DNA of 23,633 nt from Holosporales bacterium. GTDB taxonomy: Bacteria > Pseudomonadota > Alphaproteobacteria > RUG11792. The notes beneath the pieces are model-generated. The model had not been told where the DNA came from, made no database searches, and saw nothing but the letters and a program-made list of their open reading frames with translations. The translations under genes and the position numbers were made by a program. The stretch is from the NCBI GenBank assembly GCA_031266385.1, contig JAISBC010000062.1:1-23633 (forward strand), written 5' to 3'. The first letter of the stretch is position 1; each line of letters opens with the position of its first letter. Shown here in pieces: positions 8,032 through 15,430 of this stretch.

Positions 8032-8244
8032 CTAGTAATCCCACCAGCGGACAGAGCAGCGGAAACTGCTGCTCCATCCCGATAAACTTTCACCAACAGC
8101 AACCACCAGGGGTGGACTCGGATGGCAAGCGCAAATGAAAGCGGAGATTCCCCGAATACCAAAACACAATAACAAAATCACCAGTAAAGCAAGCAAAAGT
8201 ACTTGAGATGTTAAGCGAAAATACTTAATATTTTCTAACGACAA
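8032..8244 (-). pseudogene. Decayed copy of the exported Cys-cluster gene leader
   Basis: In the minus frame, ILLLCFGIRGISA closely matches the signal peptide ILLLCFGIRDTSA of the gene starting at 10530. Homology stops at base 8140, right at the predicted cleavage site; beyond it the reading frame is unrelated and ends at 8032. Compared with the intact copy, 95 bases are missing, including the ribosome site, the start codon, the first codons and the -10 element. The breakpoint is a 5-base ATCAC that occurs at both ends of the missing segment in the intact copy. No ATG precedes the leader, so it is unlikely to be translated properly. Confidence 0.7.
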
Positions 8245-8395
8245 GAGTGTTTTTTCTGCCTCCCATCACCAAGCATCTAGATATTTTTCAATTTTGGTCG
8301 TGATGTGCTATGCTGCCGGCATGGGGTAGCTACTATTTATCGATCTGTCTTTATTTATGGGTTTTATAGGATCAACCATCGCCCTGATGATCGTC
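8140..8395. repeat. Left copy of a duplicated divergent promoter/leader block
   Basis: This segment aligns with 10471-10820 in direct orientation. It contains, from left to right, a signal-peptide end (minus), the shared intergenic region, and the first codons of rseP (plus). Offsets are 2331 bases before and about 2426 after the 95-base deletion. The left copy has small indels and substitutions, so the duplication is not brand new. The two copies flank the two-gene unit 8451-10530. Confidence 0.9.
8310..8395 (+). pseudogene. rseP: 5' fragment of rseP
   Basis: This fragment duplicates the promoter-proximal start of rseP. From the ATG at 8357 it reads MGFIGSTIALMIV, identical to the start of the intact protein. 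It then leaves homology at 8395 and runs through the G10 tract to a nearby stop. A two-base insertion relative to the intact copy breaks the longer frame from the ATG at 8310. The HExxH metalloprotease motif is absent, so it is not functional. Confidence 0.8.
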
Positions 8396-8408
8396 CACAA
8401 GGCGGTGA

Positions 8409-8436
8409 GGGGGGGGGGAGAGAGGGGAAGAGAGGG
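8409..8436 (+). repeat. G10 tract and G-run cluster
   Basis: A G10 run (8409-8418) is followed by GGGG and GGG runs within 28 bases, fitting a G-quadruplex pattern because G10 can supply two runs. It lies just past the stop codon of the 439-aa minus-strand gene and at the broken edge of the rseP fragment. On the mRNA of the minus-strand gene it would be C-rich. Confidence 0.7.
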
Positions 8437-8450
8437 AGCCCCCCATAACC

Positions 8451-9770
8451 TCAGGATGTCTTCTTCCTCGCAAACTCCAATGCGGCCGCCAGTGTCTGCT
8501 GGATAATGTAGGATCGATGGCTTGCCAATAATGCCTCAAGACAAAGCTGTTTGTTTTCTGCATTCAATCCCTCCGCGGGAAGCATCAAATTCACCAAGTA
8601 AATCCCACTTTTACTAATTTTGGACCAAACCCCGTGCGGAGCAATCGCTCTCATGACCTGAATCATCTGCTCTGACGGCATCTCCATGCCAATCCATCCG
8701 TCATCACGACTATCCTTCGTATACTGGGCGACTCGATTCACCATATCCAGTGGTTGGGTATTGAAAGCTTTGACGAGCGCCACTAATCCAGCACTGGGCT
8801 TATCAGACAGGGGAAAACCACACATAGCCTCAACCCCACGCCTCACAGAATCCTCGTCCGTCGAACCTCCTGCTCTGCCACGCAGATATGTTTGTAAAGC
8901 CGCATTGTTGTCCTGATCCGAAAAATACTCCTGGATAATCATCTCACGCATATATCCCGTCAACTTTTTAGCTATGACAGCAGTATCCTTCTGATCGTAC
9001 TCCCCCCAACAAGGATAAACCCGAGTGAGAAAATAAATCTCCGCTGGATCCGAATAGCGAAACATATCCGCTTCACGATTGCGGATGATAGTCGACAACT
9101 CTCTTTGTGTCACACGTGTATGACTGCCTACCTTACCGGCGGAAAAAGCCCTCTGCAATAATCCGAAGCTGTCGGATGGACATCTGTTAATGAACCGATC
9201 TACTTGGTAATCTTGAGGCGAAGGCAATGGCTGATCCAGCCGATGATAGCTGAAAACAACCTTTGTAAGCTTTGCAAGATAATCCCGCTGCTCGTCGGTT
9301 TTCATGACCAATGGGTTACTCACAAACAGACGCAATAAATCATGATGATTCTCAGAACTATCCCCAAAGATTGGATACAAATTTACCGAGCCAAATCCAT
9401 ATTTCAATCCTTCCCATTCAGTTGAAAACGGCATGGCTGCAACAATTACACTAGCAGCCTTACCGTTCCTCACCAGTTTTGCGCATTCCTTCGATCGCAA
9501 CTCTACATCACACCCAAGCCCTCCCCTCCAAATGAATGGGATTACGGGAAAACCTGACTCGCACCGCTCAGGCGGAGGCGATGACTGGTAACTCTTCAAC
9601 AGCCTAGAAGGCGGCCTTGCCGGATATTCACAAGATTCCAACAAAGACCCGCCATGCGGAGACGGAAGGTCGCGGGATCGCGGATGAGATGCATTCACAG
9701 CATCCAAAGTAAACAAAATCAACACACCGGCTACAAATCTACCAACCCTACCCAAAAAATTCAAATCCAT
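8451..9770 (-). CDS. Unknown exported protein, second gene of a pair
   Basis: 439-aa protein, family not recognised. I chose the ATG at 9770, because the 30 codons available upstream are the out-of-frame shadow of the preceding gene's Gly/Ser repeat (monotonous V, L and E). TGAGG, overlapping the upstream stop, serves as ribosome site with only 7 bases between the genes, so the two are coupled. Residues 8-27 form a signal peptide with VNA just before SHP. The mature part is soluble-looking, mixed alpha-helical, with several Cys residues and no catalytic motif I can name. The arrangement suggests it works with the Cys-rich partner; the role is unknown. Confidence 0.6.
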   Translation of the reverse strand: MDLNFLGRVGRFVAGVLILFTLDAVNASHPRSRDLPSPHGGSLLESCEYPARPPSRLLKSYQSSPPPERCESGFPVIPFIWRGGLGCDVELRSKECAKLVRNGKAASVIVAAMPFSTEWEGLKYGFGSVNLYPIFGDSSENHHDLLRLFVSNPLVMKTDEQRDYLAKLTKVVFSYHRLDQPLPSPQDYQVDRFINRCPSDSFGLLQRAFSAGKVGSHTRVTQRELSTIIRNREADMFRYSDPAEIYFLTRVYPCWGEYDQKDTAVIAKKLTGYMREMIIQEYFSDQDNNAALQTYLRGRAGGSTDEDSVRRGVEAMCGFPLSDKPSAGLVALVKAFNTQPLDMVNRVAQYTKDSRDDGWIGMEMPSEQMIQVMRAIAPHGVWSKISKSGIYLVNLMLPAEGLNAENKQLCLEALLASHRSYIIQQTLAAALEFARKKTS

Positions 9771-9777
9771 AACGACC

Positions 9778-10530
9778 TCACACACTACCGGCAGCGGCAG
9801 CGCCTCCACCAGAACCAGAACCTCCACCAGCGCCAGAACCTCCACCAGAACTAGAACCACCTTGCCCCTGAACCTGAGAAGGACGATTACACCACCGACT
9901 TACCACACCTTTTAGCAGTAAGATACCCGTAGGCAAGAAGCTTAACCCACCTCTCAGCAGTAAGATAACCATAGGCAAGTATGCTTCTACCAAACTCCAG
10001 TTCGGATCCCCTGACTTCCAAGCCGCTATAGTACAAGCAATACTAAGAAGATCTCCACCCACCTTGAGCAAGGCACCGCTCTTGTCTTTCCAATCAAAAA
10101 GCCGGCCTAATTTGACACGATCTAGCAAGCTAAAGCATCCACTGACGCAAGCAAAAGTACAATCCTCACACCCTTGGCAACAACAAGAAGGGCAAAGCGG
10201 ATCGCCCTCTGCGAGCGTGAAGGCGCTGTCTGCCGCAGACTTTCGCTCAAATGTGGACAGATCACTGATGACTCCATCCTTCTTACCAGCCACCTTAGTT
10301 CGGTACGTGTTAAGATCTTGTAAGTAGGAACGCGCATCGTGTATAATCAAATACGCCGTAGCAACGATAGCTGACCATTTTGCAAAGCCGAGACCGGCAA
10401 CTTCGACGGCATCTTCGATGAGAGGTGTACGCAGAGGGCAAGTGCAATTCTCGTCGAAGATATAATCCCCAGCGGAGGTATCACGAATACCAAAACACAG
10501 CAACAAAATCACAACCAAAAACTTCTTCAT
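9778..10530 (-). CDS. Unknown exported Cys-cluster protein with Gly/Ser tail
   Basis: 250-aa protein, not recognised. The ATG at 10530 is chosen because AGAGGGAAG lies immediately upstream and the product opens with a classical signal peptide (MKKFLVVILLLCFGIRDTSA). An in-frame extension back to 10650 would cross the promoter. Residues 113-132 contain eight Cys (113, 116, 117, 118, 121, 124, 128, 132), suggesting a disulfide-rich or metal-binding knot. Two hydrophobic stretches (about 183-194 and 199-210) are an internal duplication, with a 42-base offset visible in the DNA. The last 30 residues are almost only G, S and A. It is the first gene of a two-gene operon diverging from rseP. Confidence 0.6.
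   Translation of the reverse strand: MKKFLVVILLLCFGIRDTSAGDYIFDENCTCPLRTPLIEDAVEVAGLGFAKWSAIVATAYLIIHDARSYLQDLNTYRTKVAGKKDGVISDLSTFERKSAADSAFTLAEGDPLCPSCCCQGCEDCTFACVSGCFSLLDRVKLGRLFDWKDKSGALLKVGGDLLSIACTIAAWKSGDPNWSLVEAYLPMVILLLRGGLSFLPTGILLLKGVVSRWCNRPSQVQGQGGSSSGGGSGAGGGSGSGGGAAAAGSV
9914..9979 (-). repeat. Internal 42-bp duplication in coding sequence
   Basis: Bases 9914-9937 and 9956-9979 match at 22 of 24 positions, with an offset of 42 bases or 14 codons. They encode the two similar hydrophobic segments LPMVILLLRGG and LPTGILLLKGV of the Cys-cluster protein, so a hydrophobic hairpin arose by in-frame duplication. Confidence 0.85.
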
Positions 10531-10589
10531 AAACTTCCCTCTCTCGCTGCCAGCACCAAAAAAAACCGGCAAAACCAAACTGAGCCAGA

Positions 10590-10618
10590 ATTTTACCACA
10601 TCATCACCAGTAAAGCAA
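10590..10618 (-). promoter_or_regulatory. Promoter of the Cys-cluster gene pair
   Basis: On the minus strand, TTGCTT (10613-10618) is followed after 17 bases by TAAAAT (10590-10595), with TGG directly before it, giving an extended -10. The predicted start is about 50 bases upstream of the ATG at 10530. The -10 is part of the 95 bases lost from the left copy. Confidence 0.5.
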
Positions 10619-10711
10619 GCAAAAGTACTTGAGATTTTAAGCGAAAACACTTAAGAATTTCTAATGACGAGTGTGCCTCTTTATTTCGCAAGCCACCAAG
10701 CATCTAGATAT

Positions 10712-10741
10712 TTTTCAATTTTGCTCGTGATGTGGTATGCT
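10712..10741 (+). promoter_or_regulatory. Probable promoter of rseP
   Basis: TTTTCA (10712-10717) is followed after 18 bases by TATGCT (10736-10741), preceded by TGG as an extended -10. If used, transcription begins near 10748. This excludes the ATG at 10737 and supports the ATG at 10782 as the rseP start. Confidence 0.45.
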
Positions 10742-10781
10742 GCCGGCATGGGGTAGCTATTATTCATCGATCTGTCTTTTT

Positions 10782-11879
10782 ATGGGTTTTATAGGATCAA
10801 CCATCGCCCTGATGATCGTCATCTTCGTTTTGGTCGTCGTTCACGAGTTTGGGCATCTCATCGTCGCGCGCAAAAACGGCGTCTTCGTCGAGGCTTTTTC
10901 CGTGGGGATTGGGCCAGTCCTCTGGGAGAGAGTGGATAAGAGTGGGCTGAAGTGGAGGATTTCTCTCCTCCCGATTGGTGGATACGTCAAGATGTTCGGA
11001 GACTCGGATGTCAGTAGCGTCAAAGAGACGATCCCAGATGGATATACGGATGAAGACATGGATCGAATGTCCATTCATCGCAAAAAACCATGGCAAAAAT
11101 TGCTCGTCGCCTTCGGTGGGCCTTTCCTGAATCTAGTTTTCGCGATCGTCGTCCTGTTCCTTTTCTCCGTGATCAACGGAATTCCAGAGGGTGATAATAC
11201 GATTGCCGTACAGGGTGAATCGACCCTCGCGTATACATCTGGCCTGCGAGATGGGGATGCCATCGTCGAGGCGAATGATGCACGAATAAATACATTCTCT
11301 GATCTAAAGGATCAAATAATCGCATCTCATGGGAAGATATTAAAACTTAAGATTAAAAAAGATGACAGTCAGGAACAGACGATTGAAATTAAGATGTATT
11401 CCGAAGATAACGGCGAGATCGTACCCATTAAAATTTTGGGTGTAACTCCCAATCCAAAAAATGTTAAGTACAAAAAGTTATGTATCACGGATGGAATTAT
11501 ATTCGCCCTGTCGACGACCTATAATTCTTCGGTCGATAATATTACTTCGATCTTTAAGATAGCGACTGGGCAAATAAGTCCGAAGAATGTCGGAGGAGTT
11601 ATATCGATAGCGAAGATGTCGGTCGCCAGTGCGGAATCTGGGATCCCAAATTTTATATGGATGTTAGCGATATTATCCATTATCCTTGGTTCTGTTAACT
11701 TACTTCCAATTCCTGTTTTAGATGGAGGCACGATATTGATATCAGCGATAGAATGGGTGATCGGGCGGCCTTTGCCCAAAAAATTCGTCGAGATAATCTT
11801 TATGGTGGGACTCGTCATAGTAGCCGCCCTGATGCTGCTTGGTCTTTGGAACGATTTATCGGGTTACTTATTCAAATAA
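10782..11879 (+). CDS. rseP: Site-2 intramembrane metalloprotease RseP
   Basis: Inner-membrane zinc protease of 365 aa that cleaves transmembrane substrates such as anti-sigma factors and remnant signal peptides. The first helix carries the zinc site HEFGH (His21, Glu22, His25). A periplasmic PDZ-like region follows the second membrane segment. The distal helix carries NLLPIPVLDGG with Asp314 as third zinc ligand. I prefer the ATG at 10782, which gives the compact family N-terminus (MGFIGSTIALMIV then HEFGH). The ATG at 10737 would add 15 polar residues and falls inside the predicted -10. Neither start has a good ribosome site. It lies 17 bases upstream of bamA, the usual alphaproteobacterial pairing. 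Confidence 0.93.
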   Translation: MGFIGSTIALMIVIFVLVVVHEFGHLIVARKNGVFVEAFSVGIGPVLWERVDKSGLKWRISLLPIGGYVKMFGDSDVSSVKETIPDGYTDEDMDRMSIHRKKPWQKLLVAFGGPFLNLVFAIVVLFLFSVINGIPEGDNTIAVQGESTLAYTSGLRDGDAIVEANDARINTFSDLKDQIIASHGKILKLKIKKDDSQEQTIEIKMYSEDNGEIVPIKILGVTPNPKNVKYKKLCITDGIIFALSTTYNSSVDNITSIFKIATGQISPKNVGGVISIAKMSVASAESGIPNFIWMLAILSIILGSVNLLPIPVLDGGTILISAIEWVIGRPLPKKFVEIIFMVGLVIVAALMLLGLWNDLSGYLFK

Positions 11880-11896
11880 GCTGAGGGATTGATACA

Positions 11897-14494
11897 ATGA
11901 AAGCGTTACGTTATTTGTTTTTGTGTATTTTCGTTGGGAGTTTCCTGACTCTAGCGGCGTTGGCAGGGCAAATCTCGAGGATAGAATATGTCGGATGCAA
12001 ACGTGTCGAGCCTGAGACGATCGAGTCATATTTGACGCTGAATGTAGGAGATGAGGCAGATCCGGACGCTATCAACGAGGCTCTGAAGGCCCTGGATGCA
12101 ACCGGATTCTTCGAAGAAGTTTCCATAGAGATGCGTGGATCAGTCTTGGTCGTACAAGTAAAAGAAGCACCCATCATAAATAAAATTTCTTTTGAAGGGA
12201 ATAGCAAGCTCCCGGATCGTGACATCGAGAAGGCCGTCTTGATAAAGGCGAAGGAAACACTATCTCCAGCGAGAGTAAAAGAAATTCAACAAGGTTTACT
12301 GGACGCCTACCGTAAGATGGGGAGATATAATGCCAGAGTTGAACCGAAAATTATTCGCCTACCGAATGATCAGGTAAATTTAGTATTCGAAATTAATGAG
12401 GGAGATGCCGCTGGAATTGGGCGCATCATTTTCGTCGGGAATGACTCGTTTGCCGCTGGAGAATTGCGTGATGTTATTTATACGCGAGTAAAGAGATGGT
12501 ATAGATTTTTCGTTACGGATGATATATACAGTGCAGAACGCGTGGCCGAAGATAAGGCGGCCATCACTCGATTCTATCAGGAGCGGGGATTTGCGGATGC
12601 TAAGGTTATCTCTGCGACGGCCGAATTGTCTCACGATAAGAAAGAATTTATTTTGACGTTCGTTATCGATGAGGGGTGCCTATATAGTTTCGGAGACATC
12701 GGAATAAAGTCACATATCGGAAAATTGACGGATGACGCTCTGGCATGTCCTCTGGATTGCAAAAAGGGAGAGAAATTCAGCGTCAGTTTATTGGAGGCTG
12801 ATTCCGTGAAGATCGACAGACGGGCCAATGAGCATGGATTTGCCGCCGTCAAGATCGAGCCAAAATTCGACAAATCACCGAAGGATGGGGTGGTTGGTGT
12901 TACTTTTCACGTTTTGAATGAAGAGAAGATTTACGTCTCGAAAATTATAATAAAGGGGAACACCAGGACTCGTGATCATATCATCCGGAGAGAACTCGCG
13001 ATCGAAGAGGGAGATGTATACAATCGGATGATGGTGTCGCTGGCCGAGGCTAGCCTGAGGAGTCTCGGATATTTCAAATCGGTTAATATCGAAACGATCC
13101 AGGATCCGAATGCTCCGGATAAATGCATCTTACAGGTTTCTCTCGAAGAGGGATCGACGGGCGAGGCGATGGTCGCCGCTAGCTACTCGACCCAAGAAGG
13201 AATTGGATTAGATTTGTCGTATAGCGAGATTAATTTCCTCGGGACTGGAAAGGCACTCAGCGTATTCCTCGGATCTAGCAAGACGAGGACCGGTCGGAGT
13301 TATGAGATTGATCCGGTGACCATGAAGGAGACTAAAGTCTCGAGGAAAAGTAAGTTTAGATTCTTGAATAACGTAAACGTAAGCGTATCGGATCCTCATA
13401 TTTTCGATAAGGATATTACGGGGACTGTCGGAGCCTTCAGATACCAAAGCGGAAGATGGGATGCTTTTTCCACGAAGGAAATTGGCGGGTCTTTGGGGGC
13501 CTCGTATAATCTGAGTTCCAAATTTGCCCAGAGCTGGGACTATACTCTAACGAGCAGAAAATTCGAAGATGTCATGCCCCATGCGACTCCGATAATAAAG
13601 TATCAGACCATGAGGAAGGATGGTGATACTATCAGCACGACGCGCCCAGGGAAATGTAATTCTTCCGCCGTCAAGCACACGATAAGCTATGGGACCTCAT
13701 TCCTGACCGGATTGAAGGGATCATTTAAAACGGGTCTTTCGACGACGGTTGCCGGGCTCGGCGGAGATGCTCGGCACCTGAAAAACGAACTATTCGGTAC
13801 GTACATTGTGCCGATCAACAGAAAAACGAACATCAGATTTTCTTTGTCGGGCGGTCTCCTCAGTAAGATCGGCAGTAAAAAACCGAATATCGCCGATAGC
13901 TTTGCCCTCGGACTTGATTCGTTCAGAGGATTCGATGACTGCGGTGTCGGCCCGGTGGCTGAATCGGTACGGGCCATTATGGTCGCCAATTCGTTAACCG
14001 GGCAGGCAACTCCTAAATCAGCTATATTCAGGGATTTCATCGGGGCTACCAAATACTGGAAGGGAACCATTGAATTTACCTTCCCGGTTGGACTTTCTGA
14101 AGAACTCTGCTTTAGAGGATTCGTATTTACAGATTTCGGAACGCTGTGGGGCCCACCAGAAAAGGGAGATAGCTTCCTGGTGAAGACTGGAAAGAAGGTC
14201 ATCATCGATAAGAACCACAATATTGGGATCACGGAGGCCGGAACAACGGTTCCGAATCCGTCACTAATCGCATCCGAGATGGAGCACATTGAATGCGCCT
14301 TCGATAAGGAGCCCAATACGGTATTGGTAAGCCATAAGATTCTTGATTCTAAGAAGATCAGGGCTTCGATTGGTATTGGTATTTCCTTGGTAACCCCACT
14401 GGGCCCGATGAAATTCACATATGCCTTCCCGATTCGAAAAGAGAAGTATGACGAACCATATAGATTCTTATTAGGTTTCAGCACGGCATTCTAG
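11897..14494 (+). CDS. bamA: Outer-membrane protein assembly factor BamA
   Basis: Core of the BAM machine that folds and inserts beta-barrel proteins into the outer membrane; 865 aa. A signal peptide (about 1-23) precedes POTRA repeats, recognisable by segments such as SFEGNSKLPDRDIEKAVL and IKGNTRTRDHIIRREL. The C-terminal half is a 16-strand-type barrel ending in LGFSTAF; the terminal Phe is the outer-membrane sorting signal. The ATG at 11897 has GAGGGA about 8 bases upstream. Length is slightly above the usual 750-810 aa, with extra loop sequence in the barrel. It is co-transcribed with rseP, and its stop overlaps the start of the next gene by one base. Confidence 0.95.
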   Translation: MKALRYLFLCIFVGSFLTLAALAGQISRIEYVGCKRVEPETIESYLTLNVGDEADPDAINEALKALDATGFFEEVSIEMRGSVLVVQVKEAPIINKISFEGNSKLPDRDIEKAVLIKAKETLSPARVKEIQQGLLDAYRKMGRYNARVEPKIIRLPNDQVNLVFEINEGDAAGIGRIIFVGNDSFAAGELRDVIYTRVKRWYRFFVTDDIYSAERVAEDKAAITRFYQERGFADAKVISATAELSHDKKEFILTFVIDEGCLYSFGDIGIKSHIGKLTDDALACPLDCKKGEKFSVSLLEADSVKIDRRANEHGFAAVKIEPKFDKSPKDGVVGVTFHVLNEEKIYVSKIIIKGNTRTRDHIIRRELAIEEGDVYNRMMVSLAEASLRSLGYFKSVNIETIQDPNAPDKCILQVSLEEGSTGEAMVAASYSTQEGIGLDLSYSEINFLGTGKALSVFLGSSKTRTGRSYEIDPVTMKETKVSRKSKFRFLNNVNVSVSDPHIFDKDITGTVGAFRYQSGRWDAFSTKEIGGSLGASYNLSSKFAQSWDYTLTSRKFEDVMPHATPIIKYQTMRKDGDTISTTRPGKCNSSAVKHTISYGTSFLTGLKGSFKTGLSTTVAGLGGDARHLKNELFGTYIVPINRKTNIRFSLSGGLLSKIGSKKPNIADSFALGLDSFRGFDDCGVGPVAESVRAIMVANSLTGQATPKSAIFRDFIGATKYWKGTIEFTFPVGLSEELCFRGFVFTDFGTLWGPPEKGDSFLVKTGKKVIIDKNHNIGITEAGTTVPNPSLIASEMEHIECAFDKEPNTVLVSHKILDSKKIRASIGIGISLVTPLGPMKFTYAFPIRKEKYDEPYRFLLGFSTAF

Positions 14495-15267
14495 TGGCCC
14501 TCTGTGGAATCGATAGTTTAGTTCATCTCGCCCTGAAGATGGGACAGGGCGAGGTCCTATCCTTTGCCGTCGTCCTCGGAATTTTATTCGATTATCGGAA
14601 AGAGGATTTTGAGCGAGCAGCCTGTTTCGTGTGTTTCGTCATGATTTTTAACACGTTACTAAAAAACATTTTTAAGGTGCCTCTTTTTCCGCATCTTGGA
14701 CATGGTTATGCGTTTCCAAGTGGGCACATGCATGTCGCAGCAATTTTTTATGGCTACTTTATTTATCGGACGCGGAGTCACGCCGTACAGGCCATTCTCA
14801 TTTCCTTACTCGGATGCGTAGCGTCATCGATCGTATATAAACATTTTCATGATTGGTACGATATCTTCGGAGCCACCGTATTTACTTGCCTGGAAATCGC
14901 GGGGTATCACTTCCTGCGGAAAAGGTATGGAGAGTGGGGCACTGATATCATATCTATTCTGCTAGTCATCACCGTATTCTGCACATTACAATCGGTTTAT
15001 GGGGCAAAATCTTACAACTGGCTGGCCCTCTATGTTTTCTCGGGTATCGTCATCGGGAAGAGGTTATGCGGCAAAATCATCATCACAAGATGGTCTCAGA
15101 AATTGGTATCCTTGTCTATCTGGGCAGGAATGGCAGCCATCGTACGCTTCTTCAACAAAAATCCCTCGAGATATTTCCTGTTCATGATAGGGATATATCT
15201 ATCAATTTGGCTGGCGTCTAATCTGTATAAGCCAGACACCCAGAGCTCTCCTGAAAATCAGGAGTAA
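14494..15267 (+). CDS. PAP2-superfamily membrane protein, degenerate motifs
   Basis: 257-aa polytopic membrane protein resembling lipid phosphatases of the type-2 phosphatidic acid phosphatase family. Motif 2 is exact: PSGH at 75-78, followed by MH. Motif 3 is recognisable as SIVYKHFHDWYDIFGA with His119 and Asp123, but the usual Ser-Arg pair reads Ser-Ile. Motif 1 keeps Lys57, yet the expected Arg-Pro is not clear. Two phosphate-binding arginines may thus be missing, so activity is uncertain. The GTG start at 14494 overlaps the bamA stop by one base and lacks a ribosome site, so translation depends on bamA. Known relatives act on undecaprenyl pyrophosphate, phosphatidylglycerol phosphate or lipid A; which applies here cannot be said. 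Confidence 0.7.
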   Translation: MALCGIDSLVHLALKMGQGEVLSFAVVLGILFDYRKEDFERAACFVCFVMIFNTLLKNIFKVPLFPHLGHGYAFPSGHMHVAAIFYGYFIYRTRSHAVQAILISLLGCVASSIVYKHFHDWYDIFGATVFTCLEIAGYHFLRKRYGEWGTDIISILLVITVFCTLQSVYGAKSYNWLALYVFSGIVIGKRLCGKIIITRWSQKLVSLSIWAGMAAIVRFFNKNPSRYFLFMIGIYLSIWLASNLYKPDTQSSPENQE

Positions 15268-15378
15268 GCACTAGATAGCGTGGATTCTAGTAGTAGAAGG
15301 CAAAATATAAACGTAGCGATAATTAGAGATTTACCTAGAACCGGCAGCTTACTTATCCAAAAATAACCTAGGAAAATA

Positions 15379-15387
15379 TGGTATACT
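15379..15387 (+). promoter_or_regulatory. Extended -10 element before the Pro-rich gene
   Basis: TGG followed by TATACT (15382-15387) forms an extended -10, about 44 bases before the start at 15431. No good -35 is placed at 16-18 bases, which extended -10 promoters can tolerate. The 163-base gap 15268-15430 holds no gene. Confidence 0.4.
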
Positions 15388-15430
15388 AGGTGAATAGGCA
15401 AACAAGACCCAAACAGGATGAAATTAACGT

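Larger units (their letters stand above)
10471..10820. repeat. Right (intact) copy of the duplicated promoter/leader block
   Basis: This is the complete counterpart of 8140-8395. It holds the leader and start of the Cys-cluster gene (minus), both divergent promoters, and the first codons of rseP (plus). Its presence as a working divergent promoter makes it the likely source of the left copy. Confidence 0.85.

Noticed and set aside
9771..9860. Longer N-terminus for the 439-aa exported protein
   Set aside because: The extra 30 codons are repeated V, L and E produced by reading the upstream Gly/Ser repeat out of frame. The ATG at 9770 has its own TGAGG site and a signal peptide.
10531..10650. 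Upstream extension of the Cys-cluster protein
   Set aside because: It would cross the predicted promoter and displace a good signal peptide and ribosome site at 10530.
13687..14484. 265-codon open frame antisense to bamA
   Set aside because: It lies wholly inside the conserved BamA barrel and shows no family motif. It is a reading-frame shadow.
15248..15264. CTCCTG/CAGGAG hairpin at the end of the PAP2-like gene
   Set aside because: The stem is only 6 bp, lies inside the last codons and has no T-run, so it is not a convincing terminator.
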